Assembly: GCF_024139115.2 (NCBI RefSeq)
Contig: NC_085141.1
Location: 164,568,908-164,632,907, forward strand
Reading direction: 5' to 3'
Source of the DNA: Armigeres subalbatus
Lineage: Eukaryota > Arthropoda > Insecta > Diptera > Culicidae
Length of the DNA: 64,000 bases
The notes below the pieces were generated by a model. That model saw nothing but the letters and a program-made list of their open reading frames with translations, was not told where the DNA came from and ran no database searches. Position 1 is the first letter of the stretch, and every line of letters starts with the position of its first letter. The position numbers and the translations under genes were made by a program. Below, one piece after another: positions 10,780 through 21,273 of the stretch.

Positions 10780-11287
10780 GGAAGACCGATATATTCCGTG
10801 ATTCTATGCTGGCCTTTTATACCGGATATTCCGGGTTTCCGGAACCTATTGGAAGGTCACCCGGAGGTCAATTTATGTTTATTTGACCATTGTTGTCAAC
10901 CATTCACATTGACCATTAATTACTTATACTAAAACACCTGTTACGACGTTAAAAATTTCAAAATACTAAACATTTGCTCAAAAAATGATTTATGCCATAC
11001 TTCAAAACTCCCCCCTCTAAAAGAGGGAGGGTCATCCTGAGCATTTCACCCATCTACATGCTGGAACTACTATTCCCCTTGATCACAGTTGAAACCGATT
11101 GCAATTTAGTTAAAAAATTACCGAGAACGAGCTGTTTTAAGTTGTCAAGATTCGTCACGGCAGTTTGAGGGTTAATTAATAATTTTCAATTTCTATCCCT
11201 TTTTTCACTGTTGTGGATCTTTACGCTTCGGAAGTACTTCTTACTTAGTCTTATTTCGGTCGAAGATACGGGTTTGACATCACAAGG
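10780..11287 (-). repeat. Foldback element, right inverted arm
   Basis: Inverted counterpart of 5832-6420, ending gggtttgacatcaca. It contains the reverse complement of the same landmarks, such as cctctaaaagagggagggtc. The high similarity of the arms implies recent origin or gene conversion. Confidence 0.85.
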
Positions 11288-11822
11288 ATAAGTTGGAGTC
11301 ATTTGGTGTTAGAAGCGACTTAGCGAACAAAGCGCTGAATCGAAATCATGAAATTGTATTAGGTATTGTTTCACATCTAAGCATAGTCTGAAAACACAAA
11401 TTCATCTGAATGATTATTTCATTTTATCAAACCAAAAGCAACACCCATAAATAACGCAACGCTTAGCTGGATGGGGTGAGGGGGTTTGCGAGATGTATGA
11501 CGATCCATGCATTTTTTAAGAGGATTCATACAAAAATTGTAAGATAGGGGGGAGGGGTGATGAACTGGTCAAATTTTGCGTTATGTAATTAGTTGACTTT
11601 CTTTAAGGAAAATCCATTTGTTTACGCCATGCGAAACCTGATATATTTTAACCTCCATAGTTTTTTGATATTTAAAAAAACACAATGTTCTTTTCGTATG
11701 AAAGTTCATATTTCTAGGACCCCCTCCATCTTTCAAAGTTACATAAACTTTAAACATTCCACAATATACTTTCAGTAAACATCAGTTAAATGTTATTAGA
11801 TCCTTTACGTGTTAATAAATAC
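11288..11822. other. Right outer segment of the foldback element, AT-rich
   Basis: No gene seen. 11449-11591 begins ataacgcaacgc and ends ttttgcgttatgtaatta and may be a small MITE related to 36942-37045. The rest is AT-rich and not matched to the left outer segment. Confidence 0.35.
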
Positions 11823-12101
11823 TTACACCCAACCGGCGGTTGTTAGATTTTCTAACAATTCTGTACAAGAATCTACCAAAACCTGTATAAGAACTGGGCA
11901 TATGCAAAATTGTTAGATTCTTATACAAAAAATGTAAGCTCTCAAACAAAACTTGCTAGAAAAGCTTACAAAATTGTTAGATTCTTATACAATACTTGTA
12001 TAAGAATCTAACAATTTAGCATATGCCCACTTCTTATACAGGTTTTGGTAGATTCTTATACAGAATTGTTAGGAAATCAAACATCCGCCGGTTGGGTGTA
12101 A
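11823..12101. mobile_element. Palindromic MITE, TIR TTACACCCAACCGGCGG
   Basis: A 279-bp hairpin: ttacacccaaccggcgg on the left is mirrored by ccgccggttgggtgtaa on the right, and the inner sequence (ttgttagattcttatacaa) is also palindromic over most of its length. It is a foldback MITE nested in the larger foldback element. Confidence 0.8.
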
Positions 12102-12343
12102 AAAACAGTTTTACCCCACCCAATGCGCACTCTTACCCCACCGGTGGAGTAAGAGTGCGTTTTTTAGGTGTCTTGCAATAAGGGTTCTGCTAAAACGAAT
12201 TTATTTAAATCCTTTATTTTTTCCACTGGATAGCATAAAGGAAGAGTATACGAATCGTCACACTGATTTGATAAGCAGAAGCTTGTTTCAAAAGGTTCCA
12301 ATGTTCGATTGAAAACTAAGTGCGTACTCTTGCCCCTACTCTA

Positions 12344-12755
12344 CGCCGGCCCGGTAAGCATCATTGGGCGACGAGCTCGCGGAGCAATATCTTCTAAAGG
12401 ATACATTGCCCTTTTTGTTGGCTTCGGAACACGAGCAAAGCACATGGAGGCGGTCGGCGATCGCAGTACATCGTCCTTTCTTGCGGCCTTCACAAGATTC
12501 ACGAGTCGCAAGATGTATTCGGATAATGCTACAAATCTGCGAGGAGCTGCGGAAATTCTCCGAGAATTATACCAGCAGATCGATGCCAACGATCATAGCG
12601 ACGAGGTTAGCAGATTCTTCACCGACAAACGAGTGCAATGGCTTTTCATACCCGCTCGCTCTCCACACCATGACGGTTTGTGGGAGGCGGGTATCAAGGT
12701 GGCAAAGGGGTTTCTCAACAAAATCGGAGGTAATTACGATTACACCTTCGAAGAA
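12344..12755 (+). pseudogene. BEL/Pao integrase catalytic core relic
   Basis: Resumes at YAGPVSIIGRRARGAISSKG directly after the foldback element. Motifs: the second catalytic aspartate in MYSDNATN and the glutamate in HHDGLWEAGIK, matching BEL/Pao DDE integrases, then YTFEELST. It is cut after EELST by the hAT-type element; the protein line resumes at 18319 (STVLAQVSACMNAR). The frame is open through this part, but a short internal deletion relative to the family is likely around TSRKMYSD. Cannot be functional in its present state. Confidence 0.85.
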
Positions 12756-12938
12756 CTGAGCACTAGAGATAAACGCTTCGCTCAGGAGCTGTTCCAAAGA
12801 TTCGCTTCCTTACATTGAGCTGATGAGCCATGGATCTTTTTTAAAGAAGCCCAGCTCAGCAGCTCACTTTAAATTGATGAAATCATTGTCAAACACGCGC
12901 CTAGAGAAACTACCTCGAGCGTACGCACTCGAGTACGC

Positions 12939-14532
12939 ATTCATTTCATTTATTTAGTTTACATCTAAACAGATAACACTGAATCAACAATTTGACGCCA
13001 TCTCTCCATCCTCGGATACGCCCCACGCTCGCCAAGTCGTTTTGCACCTGGTCTGCCCATCTCGCTCGCTGCGCTCCACGCCGTCTCGTACCTGCCGGAT
13101 CGGAAGCGAACACCATCTTTGCAGGGTTGCTGTCCGGCATTCTTGCAACATGACCTGCCCATCGTACCCTTCCGGCTTTAGCTACCTTCTGGATACTGGG
13201 TTCGCCGTAGAGTTGGGCGAGCTCATGGTTCATTCTTCGCCGCCACAAATTGTCTTCTTGCACACCGCCAAAGATGGTCCTAAGCACCCGTCTCTCGAAT
13301 ACTCCGAGTGCTTGCAAGTCCTCCTCGAGCATTGTCCATGTTTCATGTCCGTAGATGACAACCGGTCTTATAAGCGTCTTGTACATGACACATTTGGTGC
13401 GGTGGCGAATCTTTTTCGACCGCAGTTTCTTCTGGAGCCCGTAGTAGGCCCGACTTCCACAGATGATGCGCCTTCGTATTTCACGACTAACGTTGTTGTC
13501 AGCCGTTAGCAAGGATCCGAAGTAGACGAATTCCTCGACCACCTCGAAGGTATCCCCGTCTATCGTAACACTGCTTCCCAGGCGGGCCCTGTCGCGCTCG
13601 GTTCCGCCCACAAGCATGTACTTTGTCTTTGACGCATTCACCACCAGTCCAACTTTTGTTGCTTCACGTTTCAGGCGAGTGTACAGTTCTGCCACCTTTG
13701 CAAATGTTCGGCCGACAATGTCCATGTCATCCGCGAAGCAAATAAATTGACTGGATCTGTTGAAAATCGTACCCCGGCTGTTACACCCGGCTCTCCGCAT
13801 GACACCTTCTAGCGCAATGTTGAACAGCAGGCACGAAAGTCCATCACCTTGTCTTAGTCCCCGGCGCGATTCGAACGAACTGGAGTGTTCGCCCGAAATC
13901 TTCACACAGTTTTGCACACCATCCACCATTGCTTTGATCAGTCTGGTAAGCTTCCCAGGGAAGCTGTTCTCGTCCATAATTTTCCATAGCTCTACGCGGT
14001 CTATACTGTCGTATGCCGCCTTGAAATCAACGAACAGATGGTGCGTTGGGACCTGGTATTCACGGCATTTTTGAAGGATTTGCCGTACAGTAAAGATCTG
14101 GTCCGTTGTCGAGCGGCCGTCAACGAAGCCGGCTTGATAACTTCCCACGAACTCGTTCACTATTGGTGACAGACGACGGAAGATGATCTGGGATATCACT
14201 TTGTAGGCGGCATTAAGGATGGTGATCGCTCGAAAGTTCTCACACTCCAGCTTGTCTCCTTTCTTGTAGATGGGGCATATAACCCCTTCCTTCCACTCCT
14301 CCGGTAGCTGTTCGGTTTCCCAGATTCTGACTATCAGTTTGTGCAGGCAAGTGGCCAGATTTTCCGGGGCCATCTTGATGAGCTCAGATCCGATACCATC
14401 CTTACCAGCTGCTTTATTGGTCTTTAGCTGTTTAATGGCATCCTTAACTTCCCTCAAGGTGGGGGCTGGTTGGCTTCCATCGTCCGCTGAACTGACGTAG
14501 TCATCTCCTCCGCTGCTGTACGCGGAGGAGTA
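12939..14532 (-). mobile_element. 5'-truncated LINE (RTE-like) inside the hAT element
   Basis: A minus-strand element flanked by cgagtacgc at 12930-12938 and 14533-14541. Its 3' tail is a short AT-rich repeat (aaataaatgaaatgaatg in element orientation) rather than long poly-A. Only the reverse transcriptase and C-terminal part remain; the endonuclease is lost by 5' truncation. Confidence 0.75.
12946..14532 (-). CDS. LINE reverse transcriptase and C-terminal domain, open frame
   Basis: The frame is open for the whole truncated copy (about 528 codons; the upstream 40 or so codons to the ATG at 14664 are hAT sequence and not part of it). Order: finger region KTNKAAGKDGIGSELIKMA, FRAITILNAAYK, DFKAAYDSIDR, GLRQGDGLS, active site FADDMD, then the thumb FVYFGSLLTADNN and the C-terminal GRVRWAGHVARMPDSNPAK and RRGAQRARWADQV. 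The intact catalytic FADD and long open frame make this one of the younger insertions here. The clade is uncertain: RTE-like fits best. No endonuclease, so not autonomous. Confidence 0.8.
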   Translation of the reverse strand, partial: YSSAYSSGGDDYVSSADDGSQPAPTLREVKDAIKQLKTNKAAGKDGIGSELIKMAPENLATCLHKLIVRIWETEQLPEEWKEGVICPIYKKGDKLECENFRAITILNAAYKVISQIIFRRLSPIVNEFVGSYQAGFVDGRSTTDQIFTVRQILQKCREYQVPTHHLFVDFKAAYDSIDRVELWKIMDENSFPGKLTRLIKAMVDGVQNCVKISGEHSSSFESRRGLRQGDGLSCLLFNIALEGVMRRAGCNSRGTIFNRSSQFICFADDMDIVGRTFAKVAELYTRLKREATKVGLVVNASKTKYMLVGGTERDRARLGSSVTIDGDTFEVVEEFVYFGSLLTADNNVSREIRRRIICGSRAYYGLQKKLRSKKIRHRTKCVMYKTLIRPVVIYGHETWTMLEEDLQALGVFERRVLRTIFGGVQEDNLWRRRMNHELAQLYGEPSIQKVAKAGRVRWAGHVARMPDSNPAKMVFASDPAGTRRRGAQRARWADQVQNDLASVGRIRGWRDGVKLLIQCYLFRCKLNK

Positions 14533-14639
14533 CGAGTACGCGCGCTGTTGTATTTTGTACAGCAGAAACGAAAATACCACGCTCGCGGTACACAACACAA
14601 TCGAGCTTGTATGAGCATTGCAGTCCAGTACCACGCACG

Positions 14640-15085
14640 TGCTGATCTGAGACGAGACCTGCAAAGAGGAAAAAATGTAACTTCAGCTGCTGCCAGCCAA
14701 CTGCTGTCACGAACTGTCAGGTGCAACCAGCAGCTTTTTGAGTGAAAGTATTGGTATCCCAAATAAAATATTCCACATCATTTTTGTTTTACCAAGACTT
14801 TTTTACTTTAACGAGTATTCCAAACCTTCCGTTTAGCTTGTTAATAATCAGTAATAAACCTGTGTTTTGTTCCCGGTATAAAAATCCTTATGAAAATGAA
14901 TTAACTATTTCGTGAATTGGATACACTTTTATTGTGCTCAGAAGGGTCCACCTGGGGCTTAGGTGAAACAGTCAAGTAAACAGTTGAAACTCGATGGTCA
15001 ACTGTGATGAAAAGAAGAACAAGTGTCAAAACAAGAGAAAAGAAGCAGCGTCTTTGCAGGTCTCGTCTCAGGTGCTGATCGTTTA
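14640..15085. repeat. Inverted ~27-bp copies within the hAT element
   Basis: ctgagacgagacctgcaaag (about 14648) and its reverse complement ctttgcaggtctcgtctcag (about 15052) face each other 400 bp apart. The segment between is AT-rich and non-coding. They may be subterminal repeats of the hAT element or ends of a small nested element. Confidence 0.55.
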
Positions 15086-15289
15086 TTATTTGCACCTCAA
15101 GTACCATCAAGCCAAGCGACAGCACCATCTAGCCAAGCAACAGAAATCATTTCTGCTGCAGAGAGGAAAAAGAAATACACAAGCAAAAATAATCTAGCTT
15201 GCCGTCTATTTCTTAACCCATACCCACATACTTGGCGCTATGAACGGACACACAAAAGATACCTAGTAGTGTGGTAGCGAATGAACCGT

Positions 15290-15560
15290 ACCAAGCAAAA
15301 GATCCGAAGATCCGAACAACTCTCAATTCCGCTCATGTCGTCGTCCAGCTCGAAATTGCTGTGACATGGAAGCGAAAGCTGCGCCACCAGCTCAGATCCG
15401 TGCGACACGGATCTCGATCCGGATCAGTCGCGACGGTCGCGACCGATTCTAGCGAGCGAACCGTGTGGTTCAAACGAACCGAACTGGGAGCTGTGTCTTG
15501 CACGGAGCGGATCTTTTACTTGCGACGGGTTTTCCCGCCAGCATACTGCTACATGTGCAC
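15290..15560. other. GC-rich block inside the hAT element
   Basis: A GC-rich island (gatccggatc, gtcgcgacggtcgcgaccg and other short palindromes) in AT-rich surroundings. The plus frame 15271-15648 is open for 125 codons, but its product has no recognisable domain. It could be an old promoter or 5' region of the element. No function is claimed. Confidence 0.35.
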
Positions 15561-15639
15561 TCGGTTTGTTTGTAGCACCGTGCTCTGTATTTTTTTACTC
15601 TCTTGTTTTTATTTCTCTCGCATTTCGGGAACCAATATA

Positions 15640-16690
15640 GGGGAATGACGGCTTTAGCCTAAACATTCTTTGCATCTCAAAGTAGGGTTTCTTACCCCAT
15701 TCCCGGCCTAACTTGCATACGACTGCATTATTTAATTGATATTTATAACAGGAAGCAACTTTTCCTGAATTTTGTGGACTGTATAATACTGCATTGAGGT
15801 TCACTTCTGATTAAAAAATAGCTAACCCTTCTAAATATCGTTCAAAAAAAACTTTTATTTGATTTTAATTAACTAGGTGCAGCACTCATTTCAGTCATAG
15901 CGATTTAATTTCCGGCCCACTTCCAAACTAGTTCCCGGCCTATTCAAAATTTCGCTCAATCTCTCAACTTATTACTCTCTTTCTCTCTCGGGACGGTAGA
16001 AAATGCGACGTAAACAAAAATATGCACGTTCCACGACAACAAGATGCCAGATGGTATTATTCATAATCATTTTTATTTGGTTGAGAAGATATATTTACTC
16101 ATCCAAATTTCTTCCAAATACTTAAAAACAATATTTTTTTCACCTTTTGAAATCGAGAGAATTATAAATAACATGATAGCGTCAACGAAATAGACAGTTT
16201 TCCTATTAACAATGAAGGATCATTTTCATACTGCTAACTTGTTGGCAACACGGTGCGGCAAGAAGTTCTTGGGCCGAGGTGATTTTTTGTTCGGTTTGAG
16301 GATACATTTTAAAATGTATTCTAATGTGTTTAACTAAGTTCAAGTGAAACGAAAAATTAGGAAGCATTGAAGCGCGTGTGTTTAGAATTATTGTGTGGTG
16401 ATTAACAGCTTCAAGCAATGGTTGTATCGAGCACTGTGACGATTTTCAGGTAGGTGTTTATTTGATGATACCGTTTTGTAAAAGTGGAAAGCATCACTCC
16501 GGCTCAGTGGTGTGGCATCGGAGAGCGAAATTTTGAAATCTACATTTTTATTTTCTACAATTGGATCAATTAGGAGTAAAACAAATGATTGAAAAATATT
16601 GAGTATTGTGAAAAATAAATGGGGGACTTTTTAAAAATTATCAATCATGAACCTACGGCTTTCAAACAGTATAAATCATTAGTTTTCTGT
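15640..16690. other. AT-rich non-coding interior of the hAT element
   Basis: Nothing coding recognised. The motif ataggggaatgacggcttt at about 15637 matches the terminus of the MITE family at 22968-23361, so a truncated copy may begin here. Confidence 0.4.
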
Positions 16691-16695
16691 GCAGT

Positions 16696-16836
16696 GAGCC
16701 GGGAACCGGGTCCATAGGCCCAAGTAGTGATTTACCATATATTGTGGCCGAATTTCATAAAGTTTGGTCGACAAAAAACCCCCTGCCAATAATAGAACAA
16801 AACCTGCCAAAGCCGTCTTTCCCCCTAGATGAATGG
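16696..16836. mobile_element. Half copy of MITE family with GCCGTCATTCCCC terminus
   Basis: gaacaaaacctgccaaagcc at 16796 and the preceding aaaaaccccctgccaataat match the right end of the MITE at 22968-23361. Only one end is seen here. Confidence 0.6.
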
Positions 16837-18318
16837 GCTCGCTTGTATAAAAATGTCGTCTACACATGGTTAGAAGGGTTAGAAGCGTGCGCAAACAAGG
16901 CATTGATTTACTGCACCCAGTATGAAGAGAAAACTTATGACACGTGATATGGTTCATATACATAATACATATATCATAGACTATGGACTGAATTATTCAA
17001 ATTAACGATTTGAGAAACGTTATCAACAAAATGTAACTTAGAATTATGAATAGAAAATAATGTTGAGTTAGTTTTTGTATAGAAATAAATGTGATGGTTC
17101 GAAATAAACTCCTAGACTTCAAATTTAGACGGTCAGAAAAAGCGTAATAAATGTTATTAGTTTAAAATTGTCGGGTTTTCAATAGAAATTATTACCTCAC
17201 TGTAGCTTAACATTTTAAAAATTTCAAAGTGAGGTAAATAGATGAATGATGAATGAATGAATAAATTAATGAATGACATAAATTTTTCAAATTTTTGAAC
17301 AATAATTACAATAATAATATTAACAATTATATTTTAATATATGTAGCATTAAGGCCTCTTACGGTGTCATTCAGAATGGCTACCCTACGGCTCACCAACA
17401 CAATCTTACAATTACCCACTTCCTCACTGCGAATAGCACCGATCAAATTAGTTTTATTATAAAGAACCAAACCTTACCACCATTTAACAAGAAAAAGTAT
17501 TAGAACTAAGTTTGAACCTAAACCTACTTATTGACAAAATAATCGAATCATTTAGTGCACATTCGACGTCGATTCAATGAAAATAAAATTAAGTGAAAAA
17601 AATTTCTCTTCCCACCGCGCATGCCAACGACGTCGTCGGCAGCGTCGTATGCAAGCAGTCATTGATCATTACCTATCGCAGCAGGCAGTGATGTCAACAT
17701 GAAATTCTGTGAAATCAGAGTGAAAACATGTAATATATCGAAAAAATGATAAATCTCTCTCCAACCTGTTATCTATTAATGTCATAATTATATCTTCATT
17801 ATTCTACTTTAGAACGGCTTGAAAAATTAAACAGAAAACGCAGTAAATTTCAATAATGCTATTGGTGTGTTTGAACAGCTGGAAACAATGTCACGAGATG
17901 TGAACATAAACAGCTAGCATCAAGCAAAAATAAAACATAAATATCAACGTAAATCAAAGCTAATCTATTGATTTTCGGACACATTTCGTTAGTTTATGTC
18001 ATAGTTAAACCGTATTGAGTAATCCTGCGTACAACTCAGACTGAAATCGTTCACATTAATGCAATGTTTACATTAATCGGATGTTAACAAAAAAGTGGTT
18101 ATTTTTGTCTGCCTTGTGGATTGGTAGGTGTTGGTAGTCAAGTTTCTCACGACTACTAATCTTAAGTTGATGATTTTTGTGGTACAGCTACAAAGAGATT
18201 GGAGTGCCACCGCAAGTCACCTTAAAGAACTGAAGAGCTGATCCAAGGAGCTGACTCTTTTCAATGAGCTGAACGGATCAGATCCGCTCACTGCAATGAG
18301 CTGTTTTGCCCATCTCTA
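16837..18318. other. AT-rich right interior and subterminal region of the hAT element
   Basis: No coding region recognised. The last 120 bp (18200-18318) carry repeated agctga motifs (gaagagctgatc, ggagctgact, gagctgaacgg) that match the subterminal pattern at the left end (12817-12880). Confidence 0.5.
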
Positions 18319-18349
18319 CTCAGCACAGTTCTTGCGCAGGTATCAGCTT
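18319..18349 (+). pseudogene. BEL/Pao integrase sliver between two insertions
   Basis: Encodes STVLAQVSA, bridging EELST (12763) and SACMNARLISPISDD (20780 onward). It lies between the hAT target duplication and the I-LINE target duplication, and proves that both insertions hit the same BEL/Pao gene. Confidence 0.8.
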
Positions 18350-18727
18350 TTTTTTCCAAGTTCGTTTATTTGGTAGGCTCAGGCGTGTATAACACTTTAC
18401 GGAGCCATGGTTCTTTGTGATATATACAATCAATATCATTTTATTATACAGTTAATAAGAGAGGGGAAGGAGCCAGCGTACTCGTGGTGACTAGAGGTTA
18501 GTTTACAATGTTTAAGGATGGACGGGGCTTAGGATTTGGGTTAAGGAAATTTCAGCTTCTCATCCGGGCATTTGGCGTCAGTGACGATGTGGCGTGTCGT
18601 CATGCTCGAGGAATGGTTCGACTGCGAGCATCTTCCGGATGGCAAGAGCTATGGAGCTCAACGGAACAAAAAGGCAGAGACTAAACAAAAAAAAACTTTG
18701 AAAAAAGAAGAAAAAAAAAACAAAATA

Positions 18728-19363
18728 TTAAATTTTGATGTCAGAAGCACAAAGAAAACTATAAATGGCCTGCATATAGACAACATCACGATCTCCCAAA
18801 ACACCTCGAACTTCCCTGAAGGGTTGTTTACCTCGGGCCACAAGGGTATCCAATAATTGCTCTCTGGAGGCGTCATTTTCCGAGCAGGACCAAACTACGT
18901 GATCGATGTCATCATAACCGGCTCCGCACCTACATAAGTTGCTATCGACAAGGTTTATTCTGTACAGATGTGCGTTTAGTGAATAGTGATTGGACATAAG
19001 TCTCGACATCACGCGAATGAAGCCTCGACTTAAGTCCTCACCTCTGAACCACGCTCGCCCAGAAACTTTTGGTACTATGGAAAATAGCCACCGTCCAAGT
19101 TCGTTGTGTGTCCAATTTCTTTGCCAACTTTGAAGAGTACTCTGACGGACTAATGGGAAAAACTCGTTGCTCGAGAATTGTCTATCATAAGCCTCACCTT
19201 CCTGTGCGCCCACCTTTGCCAGCGAGTCTGCCTTCTCATTGCCGTAGATTGAGCAGTGAGATGGGACCCAAACAAAGGTAATCTTGAATGATCTTTCGAC
19301 CAAAACACGCATCTGCTCTCTTATGTTTGAAAGAAAGTAAGATGCGTGCTTAACAGGTTTCAT
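18728..19363 (-). pseudogene. I-clade RNase H and C-terminal zinc-binding region
   Basis: VWVPSHCSIYGNEKADSLAK is the RNase H signature (H, then NEKAD) seen in I-clade ORF2. It is followed by a C-terminal module with LCRCGAGYDDIDHVVWSC, a Cys/His zinc-binding motif near the end of ORF2. The 211-codon frame starts after a break from the RT. The N-terminal catalytic residues of RNase H lie upstream in the broken part. Confidence 0.8.
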
Positions 19364-20742
19364 CGATAGAACTAAGACTATCCGAGAAGATGAAATAATG
19401 GTCTACGGGCTGATTGGAAATTATCCCCAAAGCGAAGTTAATTGCTGCCAGCTAAGCAACATAAACCGAACACGGTTCCTGAAGTTTTTGGAAGGTGGTT
19501 GAAGTTACATTGAAAACACCGAAGCCAGTGGATCCGTTGATGCGAGAACCATCAGTGAAATATCTGTTGTTGCAATTGACATGTTCATATTTTTCAGAAA
19601 AAGTGAGGGAATAGATATTTGTCGAAGATGATCTGGTATTCCTTGAATAGCATGTTTCATGGACAGATCGTATACAATTGAGGAACTGTCGTTGGTGAAG
19701 TGAACTCGAGGGGGATTATAACACGGAAGACAAAGATCTGACGATATGTAGTTGAGATAAACTCTCAGGAATCTTGAACGACAAGTTAGTTCAAGCATAT
19801 TATCGAAATTATCTAGAACAAGTGTGTTACTTGTTCCACATTTGATGAGTATTCTAAGTGAGAGCTCCCAGTAACGGTGCTTTAAAGGAGTGACTCCAGC
19901 AAGCACCTCCAGGCTCATGTTATGCGTTGAATGCATGCAGCCAAGGGCAATACGCAAACAACGATACTGAATTCGTTCCAATTTGATCAGGTGGCAATCA
20001 GCTGCTGAGAGGAAGCAGAAGGAGCCATACTCTAAAACAGAGAGAATAGTCGTTCTATAGAGTTTGATGAGGTCTTCCGGGTGAGCACCCCACCATGTTC
20101 CGGAGATAGAACGTAGAAAATGGATCCTTTTCCGGCATTTTTGTATCAAATACTCAATGTGGAGCTTCCAGGTACATTTAGAATCAAACACGACCCCAAG
20201 GTATTTAGAAGATAAAGATTGGTTGATGTCATCATTCAACAGCTTGAGTTTCAGTTGAGCAGGATACCGCTTCTTAGTAAACACAACCAATTGAGTTTTT
20301 TGCGGTGAAAACTCGATCCCTAAATGTCTGGTGTTTGATTATCTAAGGTACTTTGCAATGGTCCTTGCAAGACAGCTGCACATGGACCTCTTAGAGAGAC
20401 CACGGCATCATCTGCAAGCTGTCTGAGCGTGCATTGTCCTTCCAAACAATTGTCAATATCTTTAACATAGAAATTATAAAGCAAGGGACTTAAACACGAA
20501 CCTTGGGGAAGGCCCATGTAGCTATTTCTGGAAGTTGTCAGAGTGCCGAGTGTGAAGTTCATTTGTTTTTCTGACAACAAATTGTACAAGAAATTATTCA
20601 AAATAACGGGTAATCCACTACTGTGCAGATTGCCTGACAGTACTTCTATGGAAACTGAATCAAAAGCGCCCTTAATGTCCAAGAATACTGAAGCCAATTG
20701 CTCCTTGTGCGCAAAGGCCAGTTGTATATCTGAAGAAAGCAA
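19364..20742 (-). pseudogene. I-clade reverse transcriptase, broken
   Basis: 20742-20320: VFLDIKGAFDSVSIEVL, the GLPQGSCLSPLLYNFYVKDI block and active site LADDAVVSL. 20290-19505, in another frame: KYLGVVFDSKCTWKLHIEYL thumb region and the LERIQYRCLRIALGCM connection typical of I-type elements. A frame break near 20300 separates them and another lies near 19450 before RNase H. The catalytic ADD is kept, but the frames are not continuous. Confidence 0.85.
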
Positions 20743-20779
20743 CGCTAGACAATCGTTTGTTCCTTTCCCTTTTCTAAAT

Positions 20780-21273
20780 CGCAGGTATCAGCTTGTATGA
20801 ACGCTCGCCTTATTTCTCCGATTTCGGATGACTCCAACGATCCACATGCACTAACACCTGCACACTTCTTGTTCGGACGTTCTATGGGTGCTCTTCCGGA
20901 GGTTAATCTGATCGAACGGCAGATAAGTTCATTATCGAGATGGAGCTACGTCCAGCGAATTGCCCAGGGATTTTTGTGCTCGGTGGCAATTTGAGTATGT
21001 GTTAACACTTCAAAGACTATCGAAATGGCAATCATCGACCCCGATTTTGTGCTCCTCGTCGAAGAGAACGAAAAGCCGCAGCTGTGGCCTAGGACGTGTT
21101 TTGGAACTCTTTCCTGGAAAGGACGGACGTGTACGAGTTGTCGCGGCGAAGACAGCCAAGGACATTTTCCGTCGGGACATCAGGAAGCTTCGACGATCCC
21201 CCCTCGACAACGATGAATATGTAACAGGACGAAACGGGTCGGAAATTCCTACTCGTAATTTGGTGGGCGGAAT
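20780..21273 (+). pseudogene. BEL/Pao integrase C-terminal region
   Basis: CMNARLISPISDDSNDPHALTPAHFLFGR is the conserved BEL/Pao segment after the integrase core. It is followed in shifted frames by LSRWSYVQRIAQ, ARWQFEYVLTLQRLSKW and GLGRVLELFPGKDGRVRVV, ending FRRDIRKLRR and NLVGG just before the LTR. At least two frameshifts are present. It lies immediately after the I-LINE target duplication. Confidence 0.85.

Larger units (their letters stand above)
8150..10790 (-). repeat. ~160-bp tandem satellite, right array (about 14-16 units, inverted)
   Basis: The phrase ggccagttttaccctac recurs about every 160 bp (for example near 8206, 8938, 9102, 9262, 9425, 9582, 9745, 9903, 10062, 10388, 10549 and 10708). 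It is the reverse complement of the left-array landmark. The 8366-8938 gap is filled by the tRNA-containing insertion. Pairs of neighbouring units (for example 9262-9580 and 9582-9900) are more alike than others, suggesting higher-order ~320-480-bp duplications. Confidence 0.9.
5233..12341. mobile_element. 7.1-kb foldback element with satellite arms, TA target duplication
   Basis: It lies inside BEL/Pao integrase between TGVD and YAGPV, which fixes the ends: TA at 5231-5232 and 12342-12343. Termini are inverted, GAGTAGAGTGGGGCAAGAGT on the left and GAGTAGGGGCAAGAGTACGC on the complement of the right. Inside are ~0.5-kb inverted arms (5832-6420 and 10780-11287) and ~160-bp tandem repeats pointing toward each other. 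No transposase is visible. It hosts later insertions: MITEs, a Feilai SINE and a TIR-flanked tRNA-like unit. TA duplication fits the Tc1/mariner superfamily; the class is inferred. Confidence 0.85.
12764..18318. mobile_element. hAT-type element, 8-bp target duplication, no transposase visible
   Basis: Inserted in BEL/Pao integrase: 8-bp flanks ctgagcac (12756-12763) and ctcagcac (18319-18326), one mismatch. The termini are TAGAGAT on both ends (left tagagataaacgcttcgctc, right complement tagagatgggcaaaacagct), resembling hAT ends of the CAGAGATGGGCAA type. Subterminal sequences are rich in agctga/gagctg motifs, as hAT elements often have. The interior holds a LINE fragment (12939-14532), a GC-rich block and long AT-rich sequence without a recognisable transposase, so it is non-autonomous or badly decayed. 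Confidence 0.75.
18350..20779 (-). mobile_element. 5'-truncated I-clade LINE inserted in BEL/Pao integrase
   Basis: A minus-strand insertion with a perfect 15-bp target duplication cgcaggtatcagctt (18335-18349 and 20780-20794). Poly-T at 18350-18356 is the poly-A tail. It contains the RT palm to thumb and an RNase H domain; the endonuclease and ORF1 are missing by 5' truncation. Confidence 0.9.

Noticed and set aside
13042..14500. Plus-strand frames opposite the LINE reverse transcriptase
   Set aside because: The minus frame has all RT motifs over 528 codons; the plus frames have none.
15271..15648. 125-codon plus-strand frame in a GC-rich block as a host gene
   Set aside because: No domain, no splice context, and it lies inside a transposable element. 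High GC content alone explains the open frame.
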